A stretch of 64,000 nucleotides of DNA from Coriaria nepalensis. Its lineage: Eukaryota; Streptophyta; Magnoliopsida; Cucurbitales; Coriariaceae. The notes beneath the pieces are model-generated. The model was not told where the DNA came from, did no database searches, and worked only from the letters and a program-made list of their open reading frames with translations. The position numbers were made by a program, and so were the translations under genes. The DNA lies in contig CP114495.1 of the NCBI GenBank assembly GCA_027186245.1, positions 2,991,001 to 3,055,000 of the forward strand, in the 5' to 3' direction. Below, one piece after another: positions 36,845-51,289 of the stretch; positions within the stretch are counted from its first letter, which is position 1; each line of letters begins with the position of its first letter.

Positions 36845-37976
36845 AACTAGAACATCGAAATCTTTAGTTGGATACAAGCAAAAATAGAATAAAGAATAAA
36901 AAACGCGAATCGAATTCAAGCTCAGTCAATTGAAACAAAGTCCCTAGAGAAATAGAATACAGAGTGAGGTGAACCTGCTTTGGAATTCGATCAAACTGTT
37001 TCGAATTATAATTTTCTCGCCAGCCGAACAGAGTATGAAAGAGAACTCACTCTAAATACGCAAAATTGTTCTTCACATCCGATCGCACCAGGAACAGAAA
37101 TTCAAATGAGAATATATCTTCTTATGATCAGTAGGCGATGTGGTTGATTGATTCGATAAACTCCTCTTCCGATAACGAAATTAAGAAGGCGAAAATTTTA
37201 TCGAGAAAATAAGAGGAAGGGTCGAGGGAAAGTGATGACGGCGTACCGAAATATTTTCATTTTTAATCCATACATTTATCTAAATTTTATTTTAGCCCTC
37301 TCACTTTCCTCTTTTGTAATTTTTAATCCTTAAAAAGTTTGATTTGATCATTTTCCGGCGGAAGAAAAGAATGTAAAAATAATAGGACTGGGCGGAAGAA
37401 AAGAGTCATCCTCATTTTATATTTTCCTCAAATAACATATTCTAACCCTTGAAGAGGTGAGTAAATTAGGTTTGATCGCTTCGATTCAATCCGATAAAAT
37501 TCAAGCGTATAAAATAAACTATACATTAATTATCTTATAATAAATATAGGTATGTATAATTATAATTCTTATAAAAATAATATATATATTATTTTTATCT
37601 AAATCATCTTCTTCCTTTTTTTGTTTCGTTGTCCTTATGACAGACATGACATTGGAGTTTTGTAAAAGCTTGTTCATACCGGTCACTTAACAAAATAAGA
37701 ATAATAAAATATTATCATACGAAAGGTGAAAAAGAAAAAAAAAATGTCACAATACTAATAACTATTTTACGTCTTTTCTACGTTATGTCACGTGGTATAA
37801 ATTTTGTACATACAAATGACAAGGTCTCTCCAAATATATTTGGGTTTCCCAGTGGCTTCTACTTAGAAACAAGCAACTACTAGATCTTGTATAAATAATC
37901 CAAGTAAATTTGAACTTCCTCTTCTCTTTGCACCAAATCGATCCCAAATGTTTAATTAGTTCTAAAAGAACAAAAA
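36845..37976. other. Divergent spacer with promoter remnants
   Basis: The interval holds the 5' leader of the minus-strand membrane-protein gene (to about 37150) and AT-rich DNA. Upstream of the GDSL pseudogene there is a G-box CACGTG at 37789-37794 and a tataaata box at 37890-37897, about 80 bp before its ATG, so the old promoter is still recognisable. Confidence 0.5.
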
Positions 37977-39892
37977 ATGGCAAGTTTATTAAGGTTCCAA
38001 GTATGTTTTTGCATTTTTTTTTTGATCCCTAACATTATAGACCTTTGCAAATGCAACAACTTGAAACCCGGAAAACATGTTCCTTTGTTCATTTTCGGAT
38101 TCATTGGAAATAACAACTACATGAACACTACTTTCGAGTATCGCGCAAATTATGAGCCTTACGGGACAACCTTCTTTAGCTCTACTGGCAGATTTTCGGA
38201 TGGTAGATTGATTCCAGACTCAATAGGTGATCATATATGTTTATATATATGTAGGATAGAGTAGTGTCAATATATCGTTAAAATTTCCTTCTCATCTTGT
38301 TATCACAATCAATTTGATGAAAAAGAGTCTTAATCGTGCAGCTGATCTAGCAAAGATGTCGTTAATTTATCCGTACTTAAAATCCGGTAGGAAGCATTAT
38401 CAGTACTAGGCAAACTTTGCATCAGCCTGAGCTGGAGCACTTATTCAAACTCATCAAGGATCGGTGTACCTAAACTATTTTGCTATTCAGTGTCAAAACT
38501 TGAATTATGTTTAGGCTTGTTTGAACATGTCGGGAACATTTTTTTTTTGTTACTTTTGTTATGCCTTTGATAAGTTATTAGGTGGACTCGGTTTACCATA
38601 GGGTGATTAATCATAATCGCGAACTTCAGCTTCATACAAGATTCAATATGATGACTAATGAAAATTTATAGGTAATCGATTTGTATGCTCAGCTAAGCAA
38701 CTTCAAGCGTGTGAAGAGGTCACCAAAACAAGAACTAGGTGATTCAGAAGCTAATAAACTGCTGGCTAAAGCTGTTTACTTGTTTAGCATTGGAATGGAG
38801 GACTATTTGGCCAGTTTAACTACGAACTCCTCCATTTTTCAATCTTACTCCAAGGAAGAATACGTCAAATTAGTGATCCAGAACTTGAGGATCATAATCG
38901 AGGTACTTATAATCCGACGCTAAATTCCTCTCTTTCTTTCAAATTGAAGTGATTGTTTTCATTCATAAACTGTAAATTTACAATAGTTAACTTGTGTTAT
39001 ATAGCAAGTATATGATCAAGGAGGGAGAAAATTTGGCTTCTTATATGTACCACCGTTGCGTTTGATTTGAGGCTTCAAATAAAAACAGGAGTTGTCTTCT
39101 TGTATGATGTTGAGACTTTAGGGAGATTGCACAACTTAGAGCTTACCGAACTCTTTGAGGAAGCTAGAAAAACGTAATGTCGATTTCCGATATTCTTATA
39201 CCAACTTGTACATTCTGGTTCGTGATAGAGTTCATTCACAATCCGAGTACAGTAAGTTTCTTAGGTTAAATGATCGTTTTGTAATTTTTTTTATATATTT
39301 TTTTTATTAATTTCTTATTTTCGTTCTTAGACTTCGGTCTGAATTATGATGTCCATTAATTTTTGTCCTATTTTGATTCTAAGGGTTAAAAATAAAAAAT
39401 TTACAAAATTTTAAAATTTTCTACTAAACTATTTCGAATATTATTTTCATTTCTCATTGTTCTCTCTTTCTCTATCGGGTTGAAACTAGATTAGAAGGTT
39501 GATCCACTCGAATTCCTTTAAAATCTGGGTTTGATCATAACTAGAATTCGAATGTTAGAAACCCTTTGAAAACTATCTTTATGCATGCATGAATGTGCAA
39601 TGATTTTGTTGATTTGTATGTCAATTTAGTTCATCGGACGACATGGTTTTTGAAGGTTTAAGAATGTCAAAAGGCATGTTGTGGGATTGGCGAGTTTTGG
39701 GGAGTATTTAGTTGTGGTGGAAGGAGAAACGTGAAAAGATATGCAGTATGTGACAATCCTAACGAGTATCTGTTCTTCGACTCTATGCATCTCACTGAAA
39801 GGGCTAACCGACAGACTGCGGAGATCATGTGGAGTGGAAGTAGTCATACTCTTCTTACTAGACATTATACTTTCAAAACCTTACTTGCTTGA
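37977..39892 (+). pseudogene. GDSL esterase/lipase pseudogene
   Basis: The five-exon GDSL plan is visible: 37977-38226, about 38342-38500, 38672-38902, about 39004-39180 and about 39630-39892. Exon 1 has a signal peptide and VPLFIFG...GNNNYMNTTFEYRANYEPYGTTFF, but the codons for the catalytic-serine block are gone: FGDSLxDAGNNN is reduced to FGFIGNNN. Exon 2 (ADLAKMSLIYPYLKSG) contains in-frame stops (for example tag at about 38407). Exon 3 is open (AVYLFSIGMEDYLASLTTNSS) although the GGND motif has become GMED. Exon 4 (YDQGGRKFGFLYV) ends in a premature stop near 39066. Exon 5 is fully open and keeps the FFDSMHLTERANR block with the DxxH catalytic pair. The gene cannot make an active lipase. 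Confidence 0.9.
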
Positions 39893-42673
39893 TGGATAAA
39901 TGAACTTTTTTGTAAGATTAAATATATATTATATAGCTTTGTTTTATTACATATATTTTAGATGATTACCATTTACTCATATTAGTACTTAATAGTAAAA
40001 TATTATTATTGTCATTAAAAATATATCTTATATTAAAAAAAAAGTTTATAAATCTCATATTTACTATTTTTACTGTCAATTTATTTTCGATTGGTTCAAT
40101 ATATGATTAGACTAACTATTATGCACTCAACGTCGTTTATATAAAATAAAAAAAGTTCGTGTAGGCTCAAAATAAATAATAATAATTTAAACAAAAAACA
40201 TTACTTGATAACTCATTCTAATAAATAGACAAAGTTTGATTTTTAATTATTTTTTTTCAGAAACTAGCTTGAGCATAGAAATATTCAAATACACGACTAA
40301 AATACTCTTAACATGTTTTATTATTCTTTCTTCTTTTGCGTCTCTCCCCTCCTCATCGTCTTCATCATTTTCTCCGCTCGTCGTCCTCATCCTTATTTTA
40401 TGTCTCTCCTCTCATTCTCTTTACTGTCTTCTACTCTTAATGTATTTTTTCTACATCTTTTCTTTTATTATTTGAATTCTTCTCAAATTTTCAGGATCCA
40501 TTCCAAATTGGTATAGACCAGACATAAATATTCGGTCTGGACATAAATTGCAAGATCTTTATTCCAATTTGTTCGATTTTAGGTCTTCGTTTCAAGATTG
40601 TTCAATGTTCGAATTCCTTTTTATTTGCTATCTAACTTTTTTATTTTATGTAATCTAGTTTCGCAAGAATTAAAATATTATTTTTTTCTTTCGGACAAAG
40701 AAAAGAACAGGCAAGTTAATTTGCCTAAATTGGTGCAAAGTTAAAATGGACCTAATTAGGGATGAAGTTGGATCGTGTTGGATCCCAATCATCTCATCTG
40801 TTCTAAAATCCATCCGACTGCTATCCAATTTTGAGAGACTATCCGATTATTCAGATTGGATGATCTATTATTATTTTTTATTATTATTATTATTAGCCTT
40901 TATTCTTTCTCTCATATATATTTCCCTTTGTTTTTTCTTTTTCCATACATATTTCCCTTTTTTTATATTTCATGTGAGATTCTTATTTTTCATTTTTCAT
41001 ACAATTTTGTTTTTCAATATGAATTCAAGTTTATATTTTAATATACTGTTAGCCAAGGAAGTGAATTAATAGTTAATAAATTTAACTAAAAATATTATTG
41101 GGTATTAAAAAAAAATCTATAATCAATATCATCAAAAATATCCATATCATGTAAGAAAAAAAAATCAGAACAATCTTCTAAACAATGACATCCATAATCC
41201 ATATCATCAAGCCTACATATTAATAGCATCCATACTCCATATCATCAAGAATATTCATAATCCATAATCCATGTCATTAAGAATATTTATAATCCGTAAC
41301 CAATATACAACAAGAACATCCATATCCTTAAAAAAAAAAAGTAACAAAAAAAAGTACGAACGATCTTCTAAATAAAAACATCCATCCATGTGCAAAAATT
41401 TATGATTCCAAATACAAGTAAAAAAAAAAGGTCACAAAAACAATCTTCTACACATCATAGCCATCTGACTATCCTTATGGACCCATCAATCTATTGTTTT
41501 TAATTCTTCAAAAAAAAAAAAGAAATATAAATGAAAAATAATATTAATAAATTAAATATATTATCATCTAATTTAAAGTTTTCTAAAATATTAAAAGTAC
41601 TAGTTAATTTGAAAGATAAACTTAAAATTTATTCGGAGTAATTGCTGCTAGTGTTGGTGATTATACGATTACCTATGTTGAATATAGACTTTGAAGCAAC
41701 TAGATATACTAAAATTGAAAGAACATCTCGAGCAATTCATATTAATATTGAGTATCTTATTCCATTCAGTTTCCACCACAACAAAATATCGAATCCATCA
41801 AAATATGTAACGGGAGGATCAATATTTAAGTATTATTCCATCTCTATAGGCAATAAAACCATATTACTAATATTGGACAACTTCTAATAAAATAAGAGGA
41901 CGTTAAGAATATGTGACTTATTAAATTTTGTAGAATTAATTTTTTTATAAAAATAGATAGAGAATCAGTTGACTAGCCTGATAATAATTTGGATCGATTT
42001 CATTATTTTCACCGTAACTAAAAATTTGTGAAATCATTTTTAGTCGAGATAAAACTAAAAAAATAAACCTTTGCTATTTCACGAAATAACCGAAATGAAA
42101 TAAGAATAATAAAAGTAACGTTCCATAATGATAGTTTAATGACTAGAACCTAAATGATAAGTTTTTTTTTTTTTTTTCCTTTTTTGGGCAAAAAGAAAAA
42201 GAAAAAAAATGATAAGGTTTGGCCATTTAATTTGTTTACGTAAACAAGTTTGTATAGTAGCCATAGGTGTCCATAACCATCTTTATACCTTATAGGGCTC
42301 TACTAACCTTTTTACCTTATAGGGGGGGTTCTACTAACCTTTTTAAGTGATTCATTAACTAATAATAATGTCTTTCAATTCAATTTAAATTCAAATTCTT
42401 TGAACTATGAATAAATAGTTTACCTACTCCTAATTTATGGAGATTTTATCAATTTTCTTCCTAAATAATTATTCAGAATTCTAATAATTAAAAATAAATA
42501 TTATTTAATATCATATCATAAAGAGAATTTTTCTCTCAATTTTAACTGTTATATATATGTATATATATATATATTTTTTTTTTTTTTTCTTTTTTCAATT
42601 TAATTTCAACCTCTTTTTCACTCTATTTTCCATTGTATAATTTTAAAAAATAACAAATACATGAATTTTAACA

Positions 42674-42700
<27 letters not shown>
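39893..42700. other. AT- and T-rich gene-free spacer
   Basis: No gene was supported. Pyrimidine-rich tracts at 40310-40470 and 40860-41030 produce long frames rich in Phe, Leu and Ser without recognisable homology. The 81-codon frame at 41642-41887 (LVIIRLPMLNIDFEATRY...) matches nothing I know and may be chance. Scattered repeats of a ccatat-catcaagaat-ttcataatcc type occur at about 41120-41310. Confidence 0.35.
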
Positions 42701-42708
<8 letters not shown>

Positions 42709-42711
42709 ATT
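42676..42711. repeat. (AAAT)n microsatellite
   Basis: About nine units of a pure tetranucleotide AAAT/ATAA repeat. It is preceded by a TA-rich run at about 42550-42573. Confidence 0.9.
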
Positions 42712-43019
42712 GTTATAGAGCAAGAAGGCTTTAAGGAGAAATGAGTCCCAACGAACGACTTCTTCATGCGAAAGAGACAGCACACCGATCGTAAGTTTCA
42801 CGATGGGATAAAAATCACCTGCTCTAACCTCCATGTTAAGTCAATTTAGAACCATCCGATTGGCTAGTGAAGATAGATATCGGAGAAAGAAACTGAATCT
42901 TGATTGGTCAGTTACCTTCAGTTTCGCGTTTGTCGGTCACTCGATAAAATGACCTAACCATGACAGACCGTGCTTATTTATGTAAATCTAAAGCAAGAGA
43001 GGTATAAAGAGGAAACGAA

Positions 43020-43959
43020 TCAGGACATGAATATGTGAAGAGAGAGAGCGTTTTTAACAATAAACTTTTCCCGCACTCTTTCTCTCTCTCTCCTCTCTCT
43101 GCATATTCCTCGCATCTATGGGAATTCAGCATCTATCAAATTCTCTGTGTGAAGTTGAGATTTGAGAGAGATTTAGAGAGGGGAGAGTGTGTGTGATTTT
43201 GGTTCGTTTGTGCGAGCTGGAGTGGAATTCTAGTGGTTGGGAGCTTCGGATCTGTTTGAGAATTTGATTTTTTTAAGGCGAATCGGAATCGGATTGTTTC
43301 TCTGAGGAGAGCTCGCCTTGGAGATAAGCTAGGTAAGATCGTTTCATCATGGCGACTGATTGAATTCATAATCTGATGCTTTTGAGTGTGTTTAATGATG
43401 CTGTTCGGAGCTCAACCTAACCTGCAGGATTTAACTAGTTTCTGTTTAGAGGAGAATTTTGATTTTTGAGTTCCGGTTTATGTCAGTAGTCTCGTTCTTC
43501 TTCAAAATCAAAGTGTGTAATCTTCTTGTGAGGTTGATTTTTGGATTCCTGTCGGCAAGATCTGGTTTTATTTTTATTCTTTTTAGTTTTTAGTTTTTTT
43601 TTTTTTTGATGAATCTAGAAGTTGGGAGGTTGTGTAGGATCTATTTGATTTTAGCAAAGTTTTGTTCTTGAGTAATTGGAGATTTTACATTTTAATAGTG
43701 TCATAGATGATTAGTGACCAAAACTGTTGACTTTGGTGGAATTTTCATTCTTTCCTCCAGGATGTGATTATAGATTTTTATTTGACTTTAGAAAATCGAA
43801 TTACGGATCATGTGGACCTGTTTTATTTGATCTCACTCTACCAATTGTAGTTGGGAGTGGTCTTTTGTGTTGATTCTTTTGAATTACATTATACTGAATT
43901 TCATCAATCTGTCCTGCATTTTCAATATGTGTAGAGTGCAACAGTTGTGGTTGGGATCA
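43020..43959 (+). promoter_or_regulatory. Leader of nucleotide-sugar transporter with 5' UTR intron
   Basis: CT-rich sequence at about 43075-43105 marks the transcription-start region. A leader intron is inferred from 43333 (AAGCTAG|gtaagatc) to 43934 (tgtgtag|AGTGCAAC), leaving 25 nt of leader before the ATG at 43960. Long 5' UTR introns near a start codon often raise expression in plants; that effect here is inference. Confidence 0.55.
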
Positions 43960-46900
43960 ATGAACAACCACAAAGGGAGGATTGAATGCAGTGTCTGCCA
44001 TTCGGTGTTGGCTTCCCCAACTACAAAAGGTGTTTATAAGGCATATGACAAATATAATAAGAGCCGGATATCATCTAAGCAGCGAGCTCTCAACACCCTA
44101 TTGGTTGTCGGTGATTGTGTCCTAGTTGGTTTTCAGGTACAGTCTTCCCAGAAGTAGACAGGATCCATTTATACATATAACAGTTGAATTTCTGTATAGT
44201 GATTGTTTTTATCCAAGTCTTATGATGATCATTCCAGATATTATTGTTGTTCCATAGATTTTTCTATTATTTTATTTGATGATTAATTTCTCGGGTCACT
44301 ACCACAATTTTTGCTCTTGCCTACTTCATGGTCACTTGTACCGTCTTACCATTTAACTCTCTGTTTTTGTTCTAGCCTATTTTGGTCTACATGTCCAAGG
44401 TGGATGGGAGATTCAATTTCAGCCCAATCAGTGTAAACTTTTTGACCGAGGCGGCAAAGGTTCTCTTTGCTATTATCATGCTTCTATTCCAGGTACTCTG
44501 AATATTTTCCTAACTATTCCAACTAAGTATATGTATTTCTGTTTTCTGATATCACATTTTATTAGATTCAAATTTTCTAGTAGATCATTACTCTTGACAC
44601 GGAGGATTTCTCCTCCATGAGTAAGACTAAAGACGCATTACAAATAAATTTGGCGAGCTCAGTTGAAATGTTTTTCACTTCATTAAATGCTGACAGGTTA
44701 TGGAATGCAATTGAAGTTTTAATTATTTCGATAAATTGAGAGAGAGAGAGGGGGGGGGGGAGCATGGAGGGGGAAGGGTTCATTCTCATATTTGTCTTGT
44801 AAGAACAGTCATGATGTTATATTTGTGGATGGGTGTGACCTCTTATTAATGCTAGTTAGGCATGGCTGAATCTGCAGGCCAGGCGTCAAAAGGTTGGGGA
44901 GAAGCCTCTTCTATCAATTTCGACATTTGTGCAGGTACTAGTTTTCTGGGAGATTCTATAATTTTTCTTTTATATATTCTTACTCGGAAAAAATGAGGAT
45001 GGAGTCTTCTTGCTAATAGTCTGTGTGTATAAGTTAGACATACTCCACTTTCTTAAACGGGAAATTGACGAGTGATATTGGAAGCTGTATTGAGGTCTAA
45101 ATAATTCTTGAGTCAAATGTACCGATATTATGATTAAACCTTCATTTCATTTATCCATTAGGGTTAGTGCTGTTGGCCAACGTCCATATTTGAAAGCCAT
45201 ATTGTATGTTGCCTCAAATTGTTTGAATGCTAATTCCTTTATTGTCTGCATGCTAAATTTCACAATACCAAATATTTATTATAAGCAAAGGGTGTTTACA
45301 CATGCTTTTATCTTTCTTGCTACATGAAATCATGACCTATTAAACCCAATACAATATTTGCATACGTGGCTGGCGTATCTTTTAAAAATGGGTAGAGTGT
45401 GATCAGTTTGATTATCTTGGAATAGCAAGGCTGTGTGGTCTGTTGGGACTATGGTTCTATTTTTAGGCTCCAAGGAGTAAAAGGCTTGGATGGTATTTTA
45501 CTTTGTTTGTATAAGCTATGGTACTGTCAGTCAATCAACTATGTTTAATGGAAGATGTTTTAGCCATTAGTAGAATGAGTTGGCTACTTGTTTAGGATCT
45601 TGAATACTATATTTGAAGTTTTCCTGTCTTCTATTGTTACTTTGGTAAGTTATGATTAGTGATTTAAGTTACTGGTAAGTAGAAATTTAGTGTATTCTTT
45701 CTGTTACTATTCTTTTATCAGTCTTTAACTTGTTTTCTAGCTTTAAGCCACTGAGCATTTGGATTATGAATAGTTGTCTTGAACCCCTATATGACTACCT
45801 TTAATCCCAAAGAAATCATCTCGTTTTATTGTAGGCGGCTCGCAAGAATGTGCTTCTTGCTGTTCCTGCACTTCTTTATGCCATTAATAACTATCTGAAG
45901 TTCACCATGCAGGTATGAGACATCTGTGCTTTTATATAATGAGTTAATGGCTGTGAACGACATAATTTTATTTGTGAATTGTTGCTTGTCGATATAGAGT
46001 CAAATTTTAGAAATATGTTTACGAAAAGATAACGGACTTAAGATACAATATTAATTAATTATGCAATGCCAAAGAGGATGCAAAGCTAGTAGTAAGTTAT
46101 AGAGGATGTTACGTATTGCATTTCTTACATGCCTAGGTTGGAGCCAGAGATGTCCTCTCTTTTTTTGGTTTTATCTGTCTCCTTGCTTTCGTCTTCTTCT
46201 TCTTCTTCCCGTAGGAGTTTGGGTGGGGAGGGTGCTATGTTGTTTCAAAGGGCATTTCCTATCCTTCAGCAATGATTGGACATAATTGCCTCTCATCATG
46301 CTAATATGCTACTTTAGTGCCATTTGAGGGCTTTGCATATGAGCGGATAATAATTAACCAATATGTTTGTTTTTCTGCAGCTATATTTTAATCCTTCGAC
46401 TGTGAAGATGCTGAGTAACTTAAAGGTAATTTGTAAAATCATTCAATAGATTTCTTTGTTGATGAAATCTTCCTGCCTATCTTTTACATAGTTTGCTATT
46501 TTCGCTGTTTAAACTGTATATTCCCATGATAGTAAAACGCCATTTTTTTTATTCCACAATTTCATTGTAGATGATGAATGTTTGTGCTAGACAATATATC
46601 CGTCTCTTAAATGCAACCCATTTTGGCAATAACTTGTGGATCATTTTTCCAAATATCTAGAAGAGTGCACTCCCTTTTGCTGACATTGTACTCTAGCTTC
46701 TTTCGTCCAATTATAGAGGAAGGAGAGGAAAAATATGTGACAATACTTGCCATTATGCCTAATTAATAGGCTTAATCTGTTGCAGAAATACTTTGTTAAG
46801 AAGGTTTTGTCATAACTCTCTCTCTCTCTCTCTCTCTTGTGGTTTATGAGTCTAGTACAACTTTGGCATTTGGGTATCAATTTTTGTGTGGATATAACAA

Positions 46901-49763
46901 GAGAACTGAGATTGGTGATGCGTATTAATGATAAGTTGTGTGAAGATTATCAACTGTGGCATGAGAGTTGGTGACCAGAAATAAATTGCCTTTCGTGCTA
47001 ATTGTTGTCTCCCCCATAACAAACCAGCTTGAATGGGATGATGAGACAAGATTGCACAAATGTGCCACTTATCATCTTCTAACAATAAATATTTATTGAA
47101 TGGTTTGCTATATAGGCTTGTTGAATATCCTGTTGATTGTGGACTTGCAGGTTTTGGTAATTGCTGTATTATTGAGGGTGATAATGGGACGCCGGTTTTC
47201 TATAATTCAGGTTAGGCTCATATTCCAGTCACTCTCGATCTTTTCCAATTAAAGAAATTTAATCTGGGATGTATGCCCCACTGTCTCTGAATCATGGACT
47301 CATGTTAGATATTTTCTACTAGTTGTTTCATTTTAATCATGGATTGACTTCTTATCATGGAAGATCCTTATGACTTAGGTCAGCCTTCCACTGGGGAGGG
47401 AGAGGACTGATCAGCATATGAAGAATGTAAAAAGGGAAAATTGAATCCTATTTCCTGTATCTGAACGTGTAGGAAGCTTTGAGAAATTGTTGACGTGAAG
47501 TCATTACTTAATTTTAGCTGTTAGTAGATTATAGCTTCATCATTCATTATACCTTCTCTTTAACTTCTTCATTGTAATATCCAAATCATGTATGATCTAT
47601 GCTTTATGGCCAGTCTGAAGAGGAGAGGTTACCTCTCATATGCTGATAGCGACCAGAGAGTCAGTAATAGCACAGTGGAAAACTTTTAATGCACAACTTG
47701 CTATGTCATTATATACAATGATTTAGAAGCTGATGGAATTTATTGTTTCAGTGTGAAGCGCTTGCGCTTTTGCTTATAGGGATAAGCATAAATCAGCTGC
47801 ATTCTTTACCTGAAGGTACCACAGCCTTGGGTCTTCCAGTTTCTACCGGTGCATACCTTTGCACGTTAATTTTTGTAAGACACTGTTTCATTCGGTGATG
47901 TCTTTTATTTAACATGGAGTAGTATAGGTTTCGGGCTTAAGATTTGGATCTAAATAGATTAATGTTCAATTAGTATATTGTAATATGTGTTGTATGCTAG
48001 AAACTGAACTAAGGAATTCGCCTTGCAGGTAACTGTCCCCTCAATGGCTTCGGTCTTCAATGAGTATGCTTTGAAAAGTCAATATGATACAAGCATTTAC
48101 CTCCAGGTAATAAATTACGGTTCTTATTGAAATATATAATGAGTCCTTGAGATTGAATGACACTTTATAATTGTATGTTTGTCTTCACTAGTTCTATAAT
48201 TTTCCATAAGATTAGCTTCTCTAAATGGAACAACTGTACTAGCTTCTGTAAACGAAAACATCTGGTAGCAATTTTATTCTTGCGTTATCCATCGACTTGC
48301 GACTGTTTCTAGAATTTGAGAATAACAGAAGTTCTCTCTTCCATCTGGTTTAGCAAGACATTTGAATTCTTCTCTTCTGGAATTGAAATGAGAATTTTAG
48401 GTTCACTTTTTCCAAAAAATTGTGTTGCTAGCCTTATTTGCTTATTACTGTCTTATAAATTTGTATATATCATATATCTCCGGTTCAAATGTTAGACTCC
48501 ATAGCAAGGATGTAATTAACAAATTAATCTGGTCGATTGCAGAACTTATTTCTATATGGCTATGGTGCTCTATTTAACTTTTTGGGAATCTTGGGCACTG
48601 TCGTCCTAAAAGGTGAATGTTGTTGACATCGTGCAATAAAAAAAACACATCCGGGCATTCTTTTTCACTGTTTTTTCTGTTTTTCTTCATTTGGCACTTG
48701 TCTTAGACGTTGACATGTAGTAAACCCTTGTCATTTTAAACGTTCCAGGTCCAGATAGCTTTGATATACTACAAGGTCATTCAAAAGCTACCATGCTTTT
48801 AATCGCTAACAATGCAGCCCAAGGAATTCTATCCTCCTTTTTCTTCAAATATGCAGGTAAAATTTATACCTTTCTTTCTAGTAGTTTAATTGTATTCAAG
48901 TACACATAGATTTTTGGCCAAAAAAAAAACATATACATATAGTGATCTGCTAATACTGTATGATATAGATTTTATCCCTTGTTCTGAATTTTAGCATCTT
49001 TAATGAAGTTGTAATTTGATGCATTCAGATACAATTTTGAAGAAGTACTCGTCCACAGTTGCCACAATCTTTACAGGCATAGCATCTGCTGTCTTGTTCG
49101 GTCACAGTTTAACAATGAACTTTATATTAGGAATTTCTGTTGTGCTCATCTCCATGCATCAGGTATCACTAGATTGATGCTAACAAACATATATCGTTCC
49201 AATTCATTTCCAATTTCTAACCCATTTCTTGGGGGTATCCCTGCTGTTCATTTTTACCTTCAGTTCTTTTCACCCATATCTAAAGCCAAAGATGAACAAA
49301 AAGGAACGATGGAAATGATGGATGTTCATGATAGCCACCGGTATGAGCTTAATTTGCAGTTTGAACTTTTATTTATGGGGCAGTAGTATCAGAATGACCT
49401 CTTTGGGGTCCAAAAAACTCGTGTGTACAGAAGTTCACTTTTTCCTGGCTTGTGCTGGGAAAAACTAAAATCCAATTAAGTTTGTAAAAAATGTGGATTA
49501 ACCATCCTAAACTTGTATGATATGTTGGATTATTCTCATTTCTGGTCATACCCTTTTCCTCCTTAGGTCAAAGGATTCATTTATAAATATGGCAGCAGGG
49601 GCAAATGAAGAGGTGAATTTTAGAGTTGTCTTGTTTCTTCACATTTGGTTTCTTTGACGTTCTGTCTTTCTAATGCTTGAAACTTGTTGTGTTTAATTTT
49701 CCCCGTGTACAGGCTCGTCATCATGTGGGACCTGATGAGAGACAGCCTCTTCTTCCCACCTGA
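43960..49763 (+). CDS. Nucleotide-sugar transporter, CMP-sialic acid transporter 4/5-like
   Basis: Fourteen exons, 43960-44136, 44376-44492, 44878-44934, 45835-45912, 46381-46425, 47151-47210, 47752-47874, 48029-48106, 48543-48612, 48749-48856, 49029-49162, 49264-49340, 49567-49612 and 49713-49763, give 406 aa with all phases consistent. The protein resembles the Golgi nucleotide-sugar transporters annotated in Arabidopsis as CMP-sialic acid transporter-like (for example At4g35335). Hallmarks are [69 protein letters not shown] in neighbouring exons, [19 protein letters not shown] and [17 protein letters not shown]. About ten membrane helices are expected. A cysteine-containing ECSVCHS lies in the cytosolic N terminus. 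Plants have little or no sialic acid, so the true substrate is probably another sugar nucleotide. The C-terminal tail is hydrophilic and ends RQPLLPT. Confidence 0.95.
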
Positions 49764-51289
49764 AGTTTTGGACACGGTGAATTTTCATTTTCTAATAAAT
49801 TGATTCAAGGATCCTTTGGATATATGATGATTCTATTACGATGAAAAATAATTTAAAACCCATTTTACATTATTTGCACCAAATGTAGAAAACATTAGAA
49901 TTTTGAAACAGCATGTTGTGTTACATGACATACAAAGATGTCTGTTTGTTATTAAGCTATTCGCTGCGACTGATCTTTGTCTTAACCTATGTTGCAGGAA
50001 ATCTTCAGAAGAAATTCTTTTGGCTTGGAAATACTACATGGTAAGGAAGCTAAACCAGGTATCGCAGTTGCTCAATATATATACAGGTTAAAAAAGTGTG
50101 CAAGTTTAAAAAAGTGTGATGTATCTCTTCTAACTGCCTGTAGCTAATATCTATTTAATGGATTCGGATCAGAAATTCCGAGTGGGATGCCTGGAAAGCC
50201 TTGCTTTGCTGGAGCTTGAGAAGAGCCACAGTGTTTCAAGCTTTTTACCTCCTTCGTGGTAATAAATAGTGTGTTTGTATTCTTTATACCATACCCCATG
50301 ATAGATATTCAATTTTTCCCTTCTTTCAACACCAGTTTTTTTCTTTTTTCTTTTTTTTTTATTCTAAAAAAGAAAAATAGTAGTGATGATTTAGTTCAGA
50401 ATCCTGTTACCGCAGTTATGTTGGGAGAACTGGGAAATATCACTCTTTTTTGCTACACAAAATGTAATCTTTATTGATTCAAAAGTTTTGACTATGATAG
50501 TAATTACGAGTTGAATCTTGATGATACATTTACTTTCTGAGAGAGAGAGAGAGAGAGACATCAGCAGCAGAGGAGGTGGTAGGGTGGTGGCGGTGGCAGA
50601 AGTGGTGCTTGTGTTGACGGCGGACGTTTAGTAGTGGTGGAAGCTGGTGGTGCCAGGGTTGAGGAGAAAATAAGAAAATAATGGTGGGGTAAAAGGTGGA
50701 ATTGAATAAAATAGTAGGTGTCAAAAATGATTGGAACTCTTTGGCCTAAAAAATTTTAAAAATATATATTAAATTATATATTTTTATCTTAATTAAAAAA
50801 TAAATATTAAAATTTTTGATAATTTAATAATTTATTAAATAAAAAAATCTTAATATTATTAATTTATTAAAATTTTACTTACATAAATAAATAAAACTTT
50901 ATTCCTAAAACTTTTGATATGGCAGATGGGTCGATCTGTTAAATGGAGATCTGTCCAAACATTAACGAGAATCTTCCACTTTTTGGTGCTTTTAAAATTG
51001 TTATGTTTGGGCATTAATGTCATTTTGATTCAACTTTTGGTGGTAAATTTTTATGTCAAATAATTTCATTTTGATTTCTTTTGTTAAATGATTTTATTTT
51101 TAATATGATTTATTTTATATTTAGTAAAAAAAAAAAAAAAAACGAAAAGTGCTCAAGCATTTCTTTTATTAAATTAATTTATTTCTCTTATTATTTCTCT
51201 TGTTACTCTCATCTTCTGCATCTCTACCCATTTCAAAAAAAAAACACACGAACGCAAGTTAGGAAAAAAATAAGAGAAAATGACCTGAT
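49764..51289. other. 3' flank of transporter and spacer
   Basis: The first few hundred bases are probably 3' UTR. A spliced 3' UTR exon is possible at about 49999-50040 (ttgcag|GAAATC...). A (GA)n microsatellite lies at 50540-50557. No further gene was seen. Confidence 0.4.

Noticed and set aside
40236..41069. Several long plus-strand frames in T-rich DNA
   Set aside because: Composition is almost wholly Phe, Leu, Ser and Ile from pyrimidine tracts; no domain, no splice structure.
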